Source of the DNA: Colletotrichum lupini
Lineage: Eukaryota; Ascomycota; Sordariomycetes; Glomerellales; Glomerellaceae
NCBI RefSeq assembly: GCF_023278565.1
Contig: NC_064672.1
Coordinates: 6,386,001-6,450,000 of the forward strand
Reading direction: 5' to 3'
Length of the DNA stretch: 64,000 nt
Numbering within the stretch: the first letter of the stretch is position 1; each line of letters begins with the position of its first letter. The notes beneath the pieces were generated by a model, which worked only from the letters and a program-made list of their open reading frames with translations, did no database searches and was not told where the DNA came from. Both the position numbers and the translations under genes were made by a program. Of the stretch, positions 22,447-36,500 are shown one piece after another.

Positions 22447-25310
22447 ATGATCGTCTTCGTATCCGGACTAACGGGGCTAGTAAGTAAACTATTTTATAAT
22501 ATTAAGTAGCTCGTATACTTTAATATAGACTCTTATTAATTAGATATACTAAATAATCTTCTTATAATAATTAGCTAATAAACGTTAAAAGAGACCCTTA
22601 CGCGCCTCGGGATCTTTTTTAAAAAAGTATCATTTAAAAATTAGTTAAGAGGCGAGCTTACGGCTCTTATTAACTACGATATTATAAGATCGATTATAAA
22701 AAATCCTTATAATAATAACCGCGTTCTTAATTTAGTATCCTTAAAAACTATAATAGCTAGACTACGACTTATTATTAACTATATTAACTTAAATATCTAA
22801 AGACTTAATTATTAACTCCGTATTCTAAGCGACGTATAAAAGTAATTACAAAAGCTAGCGTTATTAATAATAGAGGAAGTAGATTAGGATAATCTTATTA
22901 TATAAATTCGGTTAGAAAAAGCGCTCTTCGATTATAAATTAGAAATAGGGGAGACGTAAATAGAAAAGTTATATAGCTACGATTATTATAAAGTTTACCG
23001 TATATTAGCCTTAAGGATTAAATTAAAAAGATATATATATATTAGTATATAATACTAGGGAGGAATCGCTTATAGAGATATTTATAAAAAGTAAGCCTAG
23101 AATAATAAAAAGAATTAATACCCTCTATCCTCTTTTATTTAGAACTATTATCTATATAACTTATAAAATAGTAGTTATAGGGCTAGTCCGTAATTTATTA
23201 CCGTACTAGTTTACGCTTTTTTAAATAGTTTAATATAATATAACTACGATTGTATTAAATTAAATAGCCCTTTTGAAATACCGGCGACCTTTTAGCTACT
23301 TAGTAGTTTAGAAGGGCTTATACCTATATATATTTTATTCTACCGATCTATAACTATATAAGTTTAGGCTATTAAACTAAAAAGATCTACCCTAACCCCG
23401 ACTAAATACTACCGTTATCCTTAACGAGGAATATATCTAGGTTAAATATCCTCTTTATTAATAGTCTAATCCGAGCGAAAACTTACAGCATCCTCGCTAT
23501 TAATAGCTAATATCCTTTAATATTTTATTAAAGCCTTACTTTATTATAAGTTTTTAAGTAGCTAGCGTATTATCGTAAGAAAAGTAAGTATAGATCTTAG
23601 TAAGCGCGCCTATATATATTTACTAATATTTATTAAAAAAGACTATTATTTTACTTATCGGCCCTATATCCTATTGAATTATTACTAATAAGTAATATTC
23701 TTCTTAGTTCGACGATTATTAATTAGTAAATGCGTATTTTTTAGACTATAGGCTAGGCTTTCGAATTTATAATAAGTAGGTAATAAGCGACCTTAGTTAT
23801 AATACGTTCTAGTAGTCCCGTATTTAGAAATAACTTTGTTAATATAGTTAACCGATCCGATATAAGATCGCTATATAATAAATAGTAATAGCTTTAACTA
23901 GCCTTTTATAACGTCCTTAATAACCTAAGAGCGGCTATAAAGTCTAGTTATTAATAAAGGGGGAAAAAGTTATCCTTTATTATTTTATTTTAAGCCTAGC
24001 TAAGTCCCTATAGTATAAGAACTATTTATTAATAACTAAAAAGTCGTAACGAAGTAGGCCTTATTATTTCTATATTATATATTAAAATATAAACGTCTTA
24101 TTTAAGAAAATATAATAATATTAAGCGAGCCTCGGGCTAGAGTAGTAATAAGCGGCGAGTTTAAAATAGAGCTTCTTTTAGCCTTATTAAAAAAGCTCTC
24201 TTAGCCCCTTAGAACTATACTTATATCGCTTCTTATAATATATTACTAACTATCTCGAAGTTATATCTTAATAATATCTTTTTATAAAATAGCTAAAGCT
24301 AATTTTATAATTAATAACGAGTATATAAAGGAGTATATTACTTAAGGATTAGGGATTAAATTATTTTATTAATAACTATTTATATACTAAGACTCCCTCC
24401 CCGTATTTACGGCCCTTAGTAACCTACTTCTCGAGGGTAGCTATTTAGTACTAAGTTAAACGACGTTATAAAAAACGCTTCTATTCCTTTATCCTTATAA
24501 ACTTTAAAAGTAAATACTACCGCGCCGGCGATACCCTACTAATAATAATTATATTTCTTTATACTATAGCCCGGATTTAGCTTCTTATTATTATTATAAC
24601 CCAATCTACCTCTAATTTATAAATAGCCGCGTCTTATATAAAATAAATAAAGAAATAAAATAACCCTTATATTAATACGGCTATATACGCCCCCGTTTAC
24701 TAACTCTACTTTAGTTCTAATAATAAATTCGATCGTAGGCGCTATTTCTCTATTATTAGCCCGGTTACTTAGCTAAATTGGATTTATTACCGTAGCTAAT
24801 TCTCTATTCAAAATAGGGCTTACGGAAAATATATATTACCCTTAATTTTAAAGAGTATCCGAGGTATAGTACTTACGTATAATTATTAAGAAACTAGTAT
24901 ACTTTAGTATTATAACTACTATAAAACTATAAAACTTTATAACTTTATAGTACTAATAGCCTATATTATTAAAAAAGGCGTTAACAAAATTATTTATATA
25001 TTAAATATAGCGTCTACTAGTTATCTTAAGAGTAGTAGTATAAGTACCAATAAGAAATATATAAACCTCTAGTGCTTTACTAAGGACTAATAAAATTATA
25101 TTAGCTCGTACTAAAAGCCGAAGTAACTAAGCGATTCTCGTAATAAATCTATATATATATTATAAGTTAGTACTAAGCTTTATAGCTTACTACTTAATTT
25201 ATATTTATATCCTTTTCGTTTTCAATATTTCTTATAAACCGCGCTATTATTATAGTTATTAACGGCGGACGCAGTAACTTTAATATACAAGCGCTTCTTC
25301 CCTAACCCGC
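22447..25310 (+). pseudogene. Long degraded coding region, family unknown
   Basis: From the ATG at 22447 the frame can be followed for about 950 codons without TGA and without a net frame change. In the first 200 codons it has about 12 TAA/TAG, against roughly 30 and over 20 in the other two forward frames, which is the main evidence. The best-preserved part (22855-23030) alternates acidic and basic residues, for example RLEKALFDYKLEIGE, and looks like a soluble helical region. Further stretches with few stops recur near 24154 and 25200. I recognise no domain, and RIP-created stops make it non-functional. It could be a duplicated host gene or the body of an unknown transposon. The 3' limit is uncertain. 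Confidence 0.45.
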
Positions 25311-25655
25311 CCCCTCTTACCCTACTTTCTTACGATACTTTCTAACCTAAGTTTAATTATAATACTTCTAAATATTAAGCTTACTTATATAGCTCCTTAT
25401 TAGTTAGTATTATTAATAAATAAAAATAATAAATACTATCTTATTTTTGCGTAGTATTTAAATTAGTTAATAATAATAAGAATTTTATATAGGATTACCT
25501 CTAAAAACCGAACGTTATAATAGTAACTAACTCGCGATCGTATTATAAATAATAGTACTTATAGCTTATCTTTTTTTCTTTTTTATCTTTTTCCTGTATT
25601 ATTTAATATATAAGTTATATAACTAGATAAGTTTTATAATAATTATATCATAAAA

Positions 25656-26321
25656 ACTGTTAAAATTTATTATTAACTAGAAAAAATACTTATAAAATAC
25701 GAAGTACTAGGCGTATTAGCCGGCCGGCTAATAATTAAGCTCCTATAGCTATACGTTAGTTTAGAAATACTAGCGTATATCTTTTCTTTTTTAAAACTTA
25801 GAAAATAAAGGGTAGTTCTTATTTATTTAAAACCCGCTTATAAAATCGTAAAGGACGTCCCGCGTTATATCTATAATAAATATTATAAAACTAATTAAAA
25901 AGTATTTATTATTGAAAATAAAGAGCGTACTAAGGACTAATATATCTCCTATATTTTTAAATACGTTAGGTAATATACGGCTAAATAAGTTAAATACTTT
26001 GCCCTATAGGCTAGTTATAAAGTTAGGGCTATTGATATAAAACCGCGCTCTTATATTAAAGTCCTTTATATAAGTTAGTTTACTATATAATTAGTTATTA
26101 TTACTATAAAGATATTTATTAATTAGCCGCTCGGCGTTAGCTATACTTAGGATATATATTAGGGCGTACGTAATAATTTATTTATTATTAATATACTTTA
26201 ATAATAGAGCTTAGAGATCGCTAATAGACATCCCCTACGTCTTTATATTTAAAAACATAAAAATCCCGAGGATTTATTTATAACTAGTTAATTACGTTAA
26301 TTAATAAGAATAGCTAAGTTA
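25656..26321 (+). pseudogene. Degraded coding remnant in a second frame
   Basis: A forward frame different from that of 22447-25310, with about 18 TAA/TAG in 215 codons, ending at a real TGA near 26320. Its start includes LEKILIKYEVLGVLAG followed by basic segments. It may be a downstream part of the same dead gene after an indel or intron, or a separate frame. Family not recognised. Confidence 0.3.
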
Positions 26322-29300
26322 TGATATATATACGTAGCCGTTATTTAGTATATCGTTATTTAGTATAGGATTTAAAATAGACTTAGCTATATATACGATA
26401 TTTAATATAATTAGTTATAAAGACCGCCTCGTACTAATACGTCTTTTTTAACTTACTAAGGTTAGCTACTTATTATACGAAATAAATTTATTACGTGCGG
26501 CCTTTATAATAATTATATTTATAAACTAGCTTTTTAAAGTACGGCGCTTAAACTACGATTTTATAACCTATAGCTATTATAAATATTACTTTGTAATTTT
26601 ATATTAATACGCTAACGCTATATAAGCTAGAACGAAAAGTTAGCTATAGCACGGCGCGCTTATAAAAATACTAAATAAGATTAAAAATAAATCCCTTACA
26701 TAGTTTAATAAAAAGATTAATAATATCCTATTCCGCTTCGGCCTATAAGGTTATAATAAAGGGGTAGCTTCTTAATAAGCGGACTCTTAGTATTTATATA
26801 AGTAAATACTAGCCCGCTTTAAATATAAATAGCCTTAATAGCTAAATCGAGACGCATACGGCCCCGGTATTATAATTAATATAAGCTTTACTAAACGTTC
26901 GTCTTATTACCTTATTATAAAACGCTATTAAGCCTATTTATAAAAAGGTTATTAGCGCCGTTATAATAAAATAAATATATAACTAAAGCTATAAGCGGCC
27001 GGCTATTAACTATAAATAAAAAATAAGCCCTACCGCTACTAAGTAAGCGAGCGCTTAGTAAGCTTTTAAATATAATTTATAAATACGGTATTAAAAAAAA
27101 GAGAAAAAAGTTATTATTATTACTATTATTATAATAATAAATCCCTATAAAAATAAAATAAAAAAACGGAAAGTAGTTATAAGAGTAGTCTAGCTACTAT
27201 TATTATAAAAGGCTTACTAATACTTTTAAAAACTTAGACTAAGAACTTATCGTTTCTTATAGTACTAATAATATAACTTATAAAAAGAATTATAATAATA
27301 CGACCTTATTACTTATAAAATATAATATAGTATTAAAAAAGTACGGTTAGTATATTTATAATAAAGTTTAAATAAGGTCTAGAGAATAGGGGAAGTATAT
27401 TAAAAAGAGCTAGGTTCTTAGAATAGGTAAGAAGGGTTAATAATTAAAAAGTCAAATAAAATATATTTATATTTAAAAAAAGGGTAAGACTAAGTAAGGA
27501 AATAGTATTTTAAAAACTAAATAACGAGTAGTAATAAACGAGAAGTTAATAAACCAAATACTTTTTTAGAAAATAAGTAAATTATTTCTAAGCCCGTCCT
27601 ATACGAAATAGGACGTTTAAAAAAATAAAACTAATAATTATATTAATAAGATAGATTGTATAAGAAGTAATAACCTAGTTTATAAGCGCTTATAACTAAG
27701 AAAATAGGGATCTAAAAAGAAAACCGATAGTAATAATATATAAATAAGTATAAACGAATTCTAAATATAAAAAAGGACCGAAGAATTAAAGAACTAAAGT
27801 ATATAGTTTAGGGAATAGTTATAACGCTATAGAGTATAAATAATAAGTATAATTAGCTACCTATTCTTAGTAAAATAAGAAATAGCTAGAAAAAGATTTA
27901 TTAAGCACCGGTATTACCCTATCTTTATATATATACTCCCGTAAGAAAACTATAATACGTATTAAATTAATAAAACCGAGGAAATACTTAATATTATAAT
28001 ATTTTAAAAGCGGGTATTATAAGTCTTAGTTAGTTATTTAGATCTCTAGTGCGAACCTTAAATATAATTAGTAATACGAATATTTTATAACTTAATAACG
28101 GACGATATAAAATTAATCGTAACTAAGAAAGTAAACCCGTCCGAGTCGGGGGCTTAGTAGCTAAAGTTATTAATACTTAGCGTTTTTTTATAATACTTTT
28201 ATATAAAGAGTTAAATAATATAACTAAGAGCTATAAAATAATAGTAACTATAACTTCTAAGCGGCTAGTAGAGGTACTATTTAGCTATATATACGGTTTT
28301 TAATATTAAATATCGAAATCCTAAGCCTATACTAATCGGGAGGTAAGCTAATTACCGATCTTTATTACTCCTACGTTAATTATTAATACGTTTCTTCTAC
28401 CGATCGAAATATACTCTAAGCCTTTTCCCTCTAAATAGCTAAGGCCGTTTATAACCTAGATTAGTATAAGTATTAATTAGATCTTTAACGTGTAATTATA
28501 TTTATCTAGGCCTATCTCTCTACTTACGTATCTAACTATAATACCTAGCTATACTTCGTTAGGATATATTAAGTATTTTATTATATATAAAACGCTAATA
28601 GTTATAGCCTTAAAAACGGTATAAAAAGAGGTAGGCGTTATATATACTTAAATAAACTTAATAATATTTAAGTAGCGAAGTACTCTTAGCCTTTCTAAGA
28701 CTTTTCTTAACTCTGTGCGGACTAATTCTTTAATATAAAATAGTTTTTAATATTTTAATACTATAATTAGAGTACCCCCGAGATTATTAAGCTCGAACTC
28801 GGCCTAATAATACCTCTAAAGTAAGCCCTTTTTAATATATAATAAGCGATTTAATATATTATTATATTTTAAGCTAAGTAAACCTCTCTCTAAGACCGTA
28901 GCTAAAACGCGCTCTTTTTTTTAGTTCTTAATCTATTTTAATAAGTTTTTATTATATTTTCTTATTACCGTATATATTATAAATCTAGCCCTAGGATCTA
29001 ACGTAGTAATACTTAAGGCGTTATAATTATTAAAAGAAATAGCGATCTAGGTCTTTTTATTAAATTTTATTACGCTTATTTTAATATATTCTATAAACGA
29101 TCTAGTATTTTTATAAGTATTTAATAGTATATAAGTATACTTATAGAGAGTACATTTTAGTATTATATAACGTTTATAAGAAGAGTTAAGCTCTAGAATA
29201 AAATATCATTACTTTATATAGTTAACGATTAGTTTAGTTCTATAACGCAGCTTATAGCGTTACCCTCTACTATATAAGCTATATAAATAGATATTTTAAA

Positions 29301-30400
29301 TACTATTATATATTTAACGATTACTTATTATTATAAAAATAGGCGCTTTTAGTATAATACTCGTATATATAATATTATTTTATAAGGGAATGTAATATTT
29401 TAATATAAGTAGAGCTAAGTTAAGCAGAATTTAATATTATACTATAAAGAAAAGTAATAGAGATATAGGGATCCGCTTATACGTATAGTATTCTAAATAA
29501 AGCTAATAAATATCGTAGTATTTAATATCTAAGTTATTTTATATCTAAGCACGGCTAGAAATAATGCTATATATATACTAAATAACTATATATTTACTCT
29601 TTCTTAAAGGAAATATAATACTAATTTTCGAATAAACTAGGAAATGAAAATATAAAAAACTAGCTCTTAATAACGTCTTCCGAGCTATTATTTTATCTTA
29701 TGACGTAGTCTATTTAGTAAATATTAATAAACGCCGTATAAAACGTAAAATACGACTAGCTACTAACTAGTAACGGTTATAATAGCTATCGACGTTATAA
29801 ACTATTAACCCCCGTATACTATATATATATTTAAAATAGTTAATAAAAGCTTAATAAGCAAGTTAATTAACGTTAGACTATAGTTTTATAAGTATTAATG
29901 TGCATAGAACTTAGTTAAGTACGGCGTTTTATATTATAATATATTAATATACCTAGACGTAGTTCGTACGCTACTTAAACTATAACTATACTAAGCTAAT
30001 AAATACGATACCTAAGAGTATAGAGGCTAGAGTAATTAAATAGTTATTAACTTAATATAATACCGTTTACCTAACATTACTTATATTTTTAAAAACTTAC
30101 GACCTCTTTAGCGAGGTAAATATAAAAAGAAATATAATATAGCTTATTAATAATAACTATAAAAAGATCTTAGCTAATAAAAGCTATTACTAATCTATCT
30201 CTTTATCGTTTTTTAATAATATCTAATTATATCTAAAAACGGTATAGGTTTTAAAATACTCCTTACTATCGTACGCAAGAGGGGTAGTATCGTTATTTTT
30301 TATACTTATTAATTACGGTACGTAATACTATAAAAATATTAAAAAATAAATTAAAAGAAAAGCAAAATAAATAATAAAAGTAATAAGGAGTAAAATAAAG
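26322..30400. other. RIP-degraded DNA
   Basis: TA-rich. A forward frame at about 26461-26880 is again in register with 22447 and has moderately few stops, so the dead gene may continue. Nothing else is recognisable before the A-rich block at 30401. Confidence 0.45.
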
Positions 30401-30450
30401 CTCTCTTATTTAAAAAAAAGAAAAGAGAGAAATATATAGAGCCTTTATAT

Positions 30451-30507
<57 letters not shown>

Positions 30508-30556
30508 AAAAAAAACTCTTTATTTAAAAAAAAAAAAAAAGAAAAAAATATAGAGC

Positions 30557-30591
<35 letters not shown>
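30401..30591 (+). repeat. Duplicated A-rich segment with long A runs
   Basis: Two imperfect copies of a segment of the type ctct-tattt-(A)n-tatagagccttta-(A)n lie in tandem (30401-30505 and 30516-30591). The A runs are 51 bp (30455-30505), 15 bp (30526-30540) and 31 bp (30561-30591). This could be the poly(A) end of a non-LTR retrotransposon or transcript-derived insertion, duplicated by slippage. I found no reverse transcriptase upstream and no target duplication, so the origin is open. Run lengths may carry sequencing error. Confidence 0.55.
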
Positions 30592-30594
<3 letters not shown>

Positions 30595-33201
30595 GAGCGA
30601 AGCGTCTTAAGAGCTTATAAAGGCTCTGACTTATACTATTAGACTTTCTCTCCTAACTAGCCGTTTTACTTTATTTAAAGTCTATATTAATTTAGCTTTT
30701 TAAATACGTTTATTATTAAGTCTTAATATAAGTAATATATCTTCGTAAGTTAGTAACGGTATAAACTATTAAATTAAACTATTTTAATAGCCTAGAATAT
30801 AGTATAATTTATTAAATAGTTTACTTTTTTTTACTAAATCCGCAACCGGGCTATTATAAATAGCTTTTCTAACTAGTTAATTAACTTAATAATACTATAT
30901 ATAAAACTAATAATAAATTACTATAACTACCGTACTACTATAAGCTTACGATAGAGTACGTTATTCTCTTATTATAAAATATTAAAAACTATATCGTACT
31001 ACTTATCGGCCTATTTCGTAAGCCTTAATAATAAATTATTAAGCTTAAAAATATTAAAATAAACGCTTAACGTATAATAAGGTTTTATTATTATTACGGT
31101 ACTTTTTTAATCTAGTAACGGTTTAATTAAGTTTTATAGGGGCGTTTATATTAAGCTTTAAGGCCACTAGTATTAAGTAAGCTTAGTTATTATACTTATA
31201 GATATAAAGAGGCCTTTAATAATTCGATCGTAAATACTTAACGGCTACTATAATACGGCTATTATATAAGTAAAACGTAAATATATCGCTCTTTGAGGGA
31301 TACTTCTTAGCTCTAGTTGCTATTAGCTTTTTATACCGTTACTAATTATTAATTACCTAGCTTTACTTAATTAACGGATATATCGTTAAATACCTACCGA
31401 TTTAAGCTATTTTATTAGCGCCCTACTTTTCTATAACTCGTTACTAGCGTAGCTAAGTATATTTTTTTAAAAGTCCTACTTATTAATAATAATATATAGA
31501 ACCTCTTTTTAAATTTAGTAGTCTTCTTATACTATTTATTACTACGGGCTAATATTAGTAATACGGTACTTTATAATAGTTTTATTTACTTAGAGCGTAG
31601 CCTTTAGTAATTATAAAACTTTTTAATAATAGAGGCGGATTAGTATTTACGCATCCTATTAGCTATTATTCTTACTTAAAAATATTTAGAAAATATTATG
31701 TATAAAACGTTATTCTAAACCGGCCTTATAGATAGAGTATACTTATTTTATTTTATAATTAGTAATATTAATATTATAAAAAGTAGACTTTTTATAGATA
31801 TAGCTTAGGACTTAAGTATAAATAGCTAAGAGATATATAAAATAATAAAGCTAATCCGTAGTTTAAATACTATCCTAGCGCTATATAGCTACGGGCCTAT
31901 CTTTAGTTAATTTTAAAAATAAAAATAATAATATATAACTAGGCTAATTTAATTAAGTCGGGATATATATAAAAACTAACTTTACCTTCTATAATTTAAG
32001 TTAGCATTTAGCTATTTAATTTAAATTTCGTTCGTTACGTTAATTAATATTATTATATAGTACTTATTAGTTTTCTTATTTAATATCTATAAGCGAAATT
32101 AGATAGTTTAAGTACGTTACTACGACGAAACGTTATTATTAAAACGCTTAGTAAATATTATAATTAAGATAAACAAGGGACCTATGATATAATTATTAAG
32201 TAAAAAGACGAAATAACTATATACTCGGATAGTCTTAAGCAATAAACTAGAAAATAAGTTTTATTTCTTATTTTTAAAAAATAATAATTATAGGCTTTTA
32301 TAGCGGCCTAAAATTAGTCTTATATACTATATCTTTTTAATAGGAGTAATTAGTTTTCAACGCACTAGAAATATAGTTCTATTTTTAGAAGCCGGTCTTA
32401 GCTATAATAATAGAGTTCGTAATTCTTAATATAGTATTTAACTCTATTAAAAGGGTTAAAAGCGGTATAATAGTTTTTATTACTATAACTAGAGTTATGC
32501 TGATTATTAAAAATAAAAATAATTAAAAAGATATATTATTAACCCTAAGGTATTAGCGCTAAATTTAGTACTAAATCTAGTTATAGCTAAGAAAAGTCTT
32601 AAATAATAAAGGTAATCTTATTTAAAAAAGTAAAGTAAATAATTACGTTTAAAAAATACTTTATTAAATAGCCCCGCTAAATACTAGCGCTAAATTAGGT
32701 TGTATTTACTTATACCCGAGCTAAAAGCCGCTTATAGAGCTACTTCTATTTCTTATATCTTTTATTAACTTCTTACTTTTACTTTCTAATTAATAGTCTA
32801 GATTTAGTACCCCGGTTGCTCTATATTTTTATTACTTAGTCTAGACCTAGTTTAAACCCTACTTATTAAAAAATAACTACTAGCCGTTTACTCCTCTAAA
32901 AGCTATAAATATAATATTTTTCGCTAACCCTTATTATAATACTTACTAAGTAATTCTTTAAAATATAAAAATATTTATTTCCTTAAATATATAAAGTAGG
33001 GCCTTAATACTATTATATAATAAATAATATACTTTTTATTAAGTTATAAACTTATGGTAGAGGAGAGGATATTAATAAAAGTTTTAGTATGGAGGTCTCT
33101 TTTTATTTAGAATCGGGAGTTTTTTTAGTAGGCTGGGCTCCTAGCCCTACCCCACTAATGAGATAATATTAATTATATATTAACGCTACTATATAGTAGT
33201 A
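30592..33201. other. RIP-degraded DNA
   Basis: TA-rich. A short GC-rich block at 33131-33160 keeps unmutated sequence and a small hairpin (gggct-cct-agccc at 33138-33150). No gene is recognisable. Confidence 0.5.
33188..33201. repeat. Left 14-bp direct repeat beside copy 2
   Basis: actatatagtagta is repeated exactly at 33530-33543 around the 328-bp element. It overlaps a perfect palindrome (ctactatatagtag, 33186-33199), so it may be a target duplication or part of the element. Confidence 0.5.
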
Positions 33202-33529
33202 TTAATTATATTTACTTCTTCTTAGTAATATACTTTATTTTTTTAGACTTAATTTATATAAGCTGGGCCTATAGTCGTTCTTATTATATATATATAACTA
33301 CGATTAGATATACGAGAATAAATGCTATAAAAGCCGGTTATAGATGCTTTAGAGTAGCTTTTAATTACGTATTATTACTCGTACTATCGTTCGCTATCCT
33401 AACTTATATTTTCGTTTATAAACTAGTTATTATAACTATAACTAGAGGTTTATAAAGACTTATTATAATAAGTTTTGGCTTCTCGAATATTAAGAATGTT
33501 TATAAGAGAAGAAGCGATATATATATAAT
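33202..33529 (+). mobile_element. 328-bp element with imperfect inverted ends, copy 2
   Basis: Sister of 20463-20790, identical in length, with interior blocks such as gggcctatagtcgttctta conserved and differences largely C/T and G/A. The ends again form an imperfect inverted repeat (..acttcttctt.. and ..gagaagaagcg..). It is bracketed by an exact 14-bp direct repeat. MITE-like or solo LTR; no protein is encoded. Confidence 0.6.
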
Positions 33530-33543
33530 ACTATATAGTAGTA
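33530..33543. repeat. Right 14-bp direct repeat beside copy 2
   Basis: An exact copy of 33188-33201. Confidence 0.5.
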
Positions 33544-36500
33544 CTATTAATGAACTTTTAACGATACTAAGTAACGGCTTTTATACTTTATTCCGTTAAT
33601 AATTATTCTAACAATACTAGTCTACGGTTTTTGCGTTTCTTATATATTCCGTCGAGCGGATATTCTTAATAGTAGTAAAAACGGACTTTGAATTTTATTT
33701 AATTTTTATTAATAACTATTCTAATAGTACTGCTAATATACTATTCCTCGAGCGATATAGGTAGTGAAATTCGGACCCTATAACCTCCTCGTAGTACTAC
33801 TTAAGAACCTATCTTTTTTAATAATAGAGCTAATATAGAGACGTAATAGCGGTATATAATAATATATAACGGCGTATAATAGCGTATAATAGCGCGTAAG
33901 TACCTAGGATAACGGACGTTACTTACTAAGTATTAAGTAGATAATTAGTTAGGCTCTAATAGCTTATCGATTACTTACGTAGCTAGAAATAGACGACACT
34001 CGCTATTTTTAATATAGGGGTTAGCAAAAAGGGATTTATTTTATATTTAATATACTTCTCTCTTTCCGCACGGACGTTTAATATCTAAGTACTAATATAG
34101 TCTAGCTTAGTATAGGAGTACTTAGCTTAGAAAAACTTTAAGTTAATAAAAGTACTCTATTTATAGTTTAAAATAAATATTAGCTCCGGTATTATTACTA
34201 ATAGGGGTTCTAAGTGGGTTAGAAAGCCGATTCTAGATTACCTAACCTCTATTATTAAAAATAGAGAACGTGCTTAAGTATGTGGGTTAGTTATCGAATA
34301 ACGGATATTATATTTAGTATATATATTTATAGGCTAGGGTTTAATATATACTATATAAGTATTAAAAACGGCTTATATATTTGTATAGAAAGAGATTAGA
34401 GAGTTAAAGAAAGTAAAGGCCTCTTTGCGGACTCTTATATACGATTATGCCTTTAAAGCTCTTATATTTAGTCTCTATTTATAACGATGCTTCTCGTATA
34501 ATAAGAGGTTCTCGTATAATAAGTAAAACCCCCTTCGAGGCTACTCTCGCTTAGTATAGCCCCATAGCGCTATTAATAATAAGGAATTTCGGCTATAAAC
34601 GACTAAAAGTACGTATCGTTAGTTAGGTAGTAGCTTATAAGTATTATATTAAGCTCGTATCGAGATACTTATATAGTTATAATAAAATTTAAATTTATTA
34701 TATATCGGATACTAGCTAAATTAGTATAGCTAGTGATTAAGGCGTTAAAAGGGGCTAAGGGTATTATAATATTACTAAAAGCTATATAGTATAGTATGTT
34801 AGTTTATTCTTACCTCCCTTATAGTATTAATAAGAACCGGCCGTTTATATTATACTTAGTAACTTAACGGACCTATAAATAGCTTTAAAATACCTTTAGA
34901 AATATCTTTAAGTAACCGAAATAGTTTAATTAGGGATTATAAATATAGTAATTGGTATAATACGAGCCTCTTAAAATTAAGCGGGCGTTATTCTTAGTAA
35001 TAAGAAGTACTAAAACTCTAAAGTAAATCTAAATATTGTAAGCTAAAAATTAACTTAGGTCGTAGTTATATTATACTCGTATTATATAGTTAAAGTAGTA
35101 TGCTTAGAAAAGTAAAACTAGAACTAAGCGGCGTAGTAATTTATTATTGCTATTAGTTACTTTTATAACTAACCCGTAGGCTTAACTAGCTAATTAACTT
35201 CAATACTTAAAAATATTTTTTTTATTAGCTATTTTCCCTAAGCCGGTTCTAGCTTATTATTATAAATATATAGTAAGTCTAAATATAAATCCTTATATTA
35301 TATATAAAGCTTTATATATATACCCTTATATTAAAATAGTATTAGGGGTATAATACTACGTATTATAACGGACCCGTTTTATAAAAGTTAGCGCGTAAGT
35401 AATATATACTATTACTATATCTTTTTTATTTTTTAGCTTAGTAACTAGGCTAGGTTATTTAATATTATCTTATTAAAGAGCTAGGACGATACCTTTTCTC
35501 TCCCTTATATACTATAGCCCGTTAGTAATACGTTCTCGCTAATTATTAATATAATTATATACTATACCGTACGATCTATATTTAATAATAGCTAGCTAAT
35601 ATAGGAGTTCTAATAAAACTATTATAGCCTACTATAATAAATACCGTAGTAAATCCCTAACTACTTTTTATTAAATAGTATAGCTATATAATATTACTTA
35701 TATTAAAAGCCGCGCCCGATTTTGAATCGGATAGTTATATACTCTATATATTAATATAAAATAATAAGGCAATTCTATTATAAACTCTAGTAGCTATCTA
35801 AACGAATCCTCTACTAATGCGTCGAGTATTAGTATAATAGCTTTTTAAATCCTTTATAAGTTATGTTCTTAATACCTAATACTAATTTTACTTTAGTACG
35901 GCTATATAGCTAATGGATAATCTAATCGTAACATCGTACGCGCGTACTATTTACTATTATAACTTCCTAGCTAACGGGTATAAAATATCTCGGGCTAGCC
36001 TTTTATACCCTATCGTTTAAATAAACCCTAATAAAGTGCACTCTATATTAATAACTAGGAGAAGCTGTGCGAAGTAGGCCTATTTGTTACTAAATTCCCC
36101 TTATAAATATATACCCTAATACGTATTACGTAGTTAGTATCTAGCTAACTATCCTATAATACATAGTCTCTAATTTATACGTATATTATAAATAATATAA
36201 TATATACTTAGCTAATACGAACTAACTATATAAATATAAAAGCTTTAGTATACTTAACCCTTATTACTAGCTCTTTATAAGTACGTAGCTAATAGCTCTT
36301 TTTTATATGAATATAGAAGCTTAACTACGTTATTTATAACGCTATTGAAAAACTATATAACGAGTTCTTGACTTATTATAAAATATAGCTAATCCGATAT
36401 TCGCACGGGATATAGTATTTATAGACCCGACGTTATTAATAAGCACTACTTTAAATAAACCCCGTCTTTTTTATTAGCCCGGTTCGCTAATATTAATGAT

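Noticed and set aside
20463..33529. The two 328-bp repeats as LTRs of one 13-kb element
   Set aside because: No TG...CA ends, no matching short target duplication at the outer edges, and no recognised gag-pol between them.
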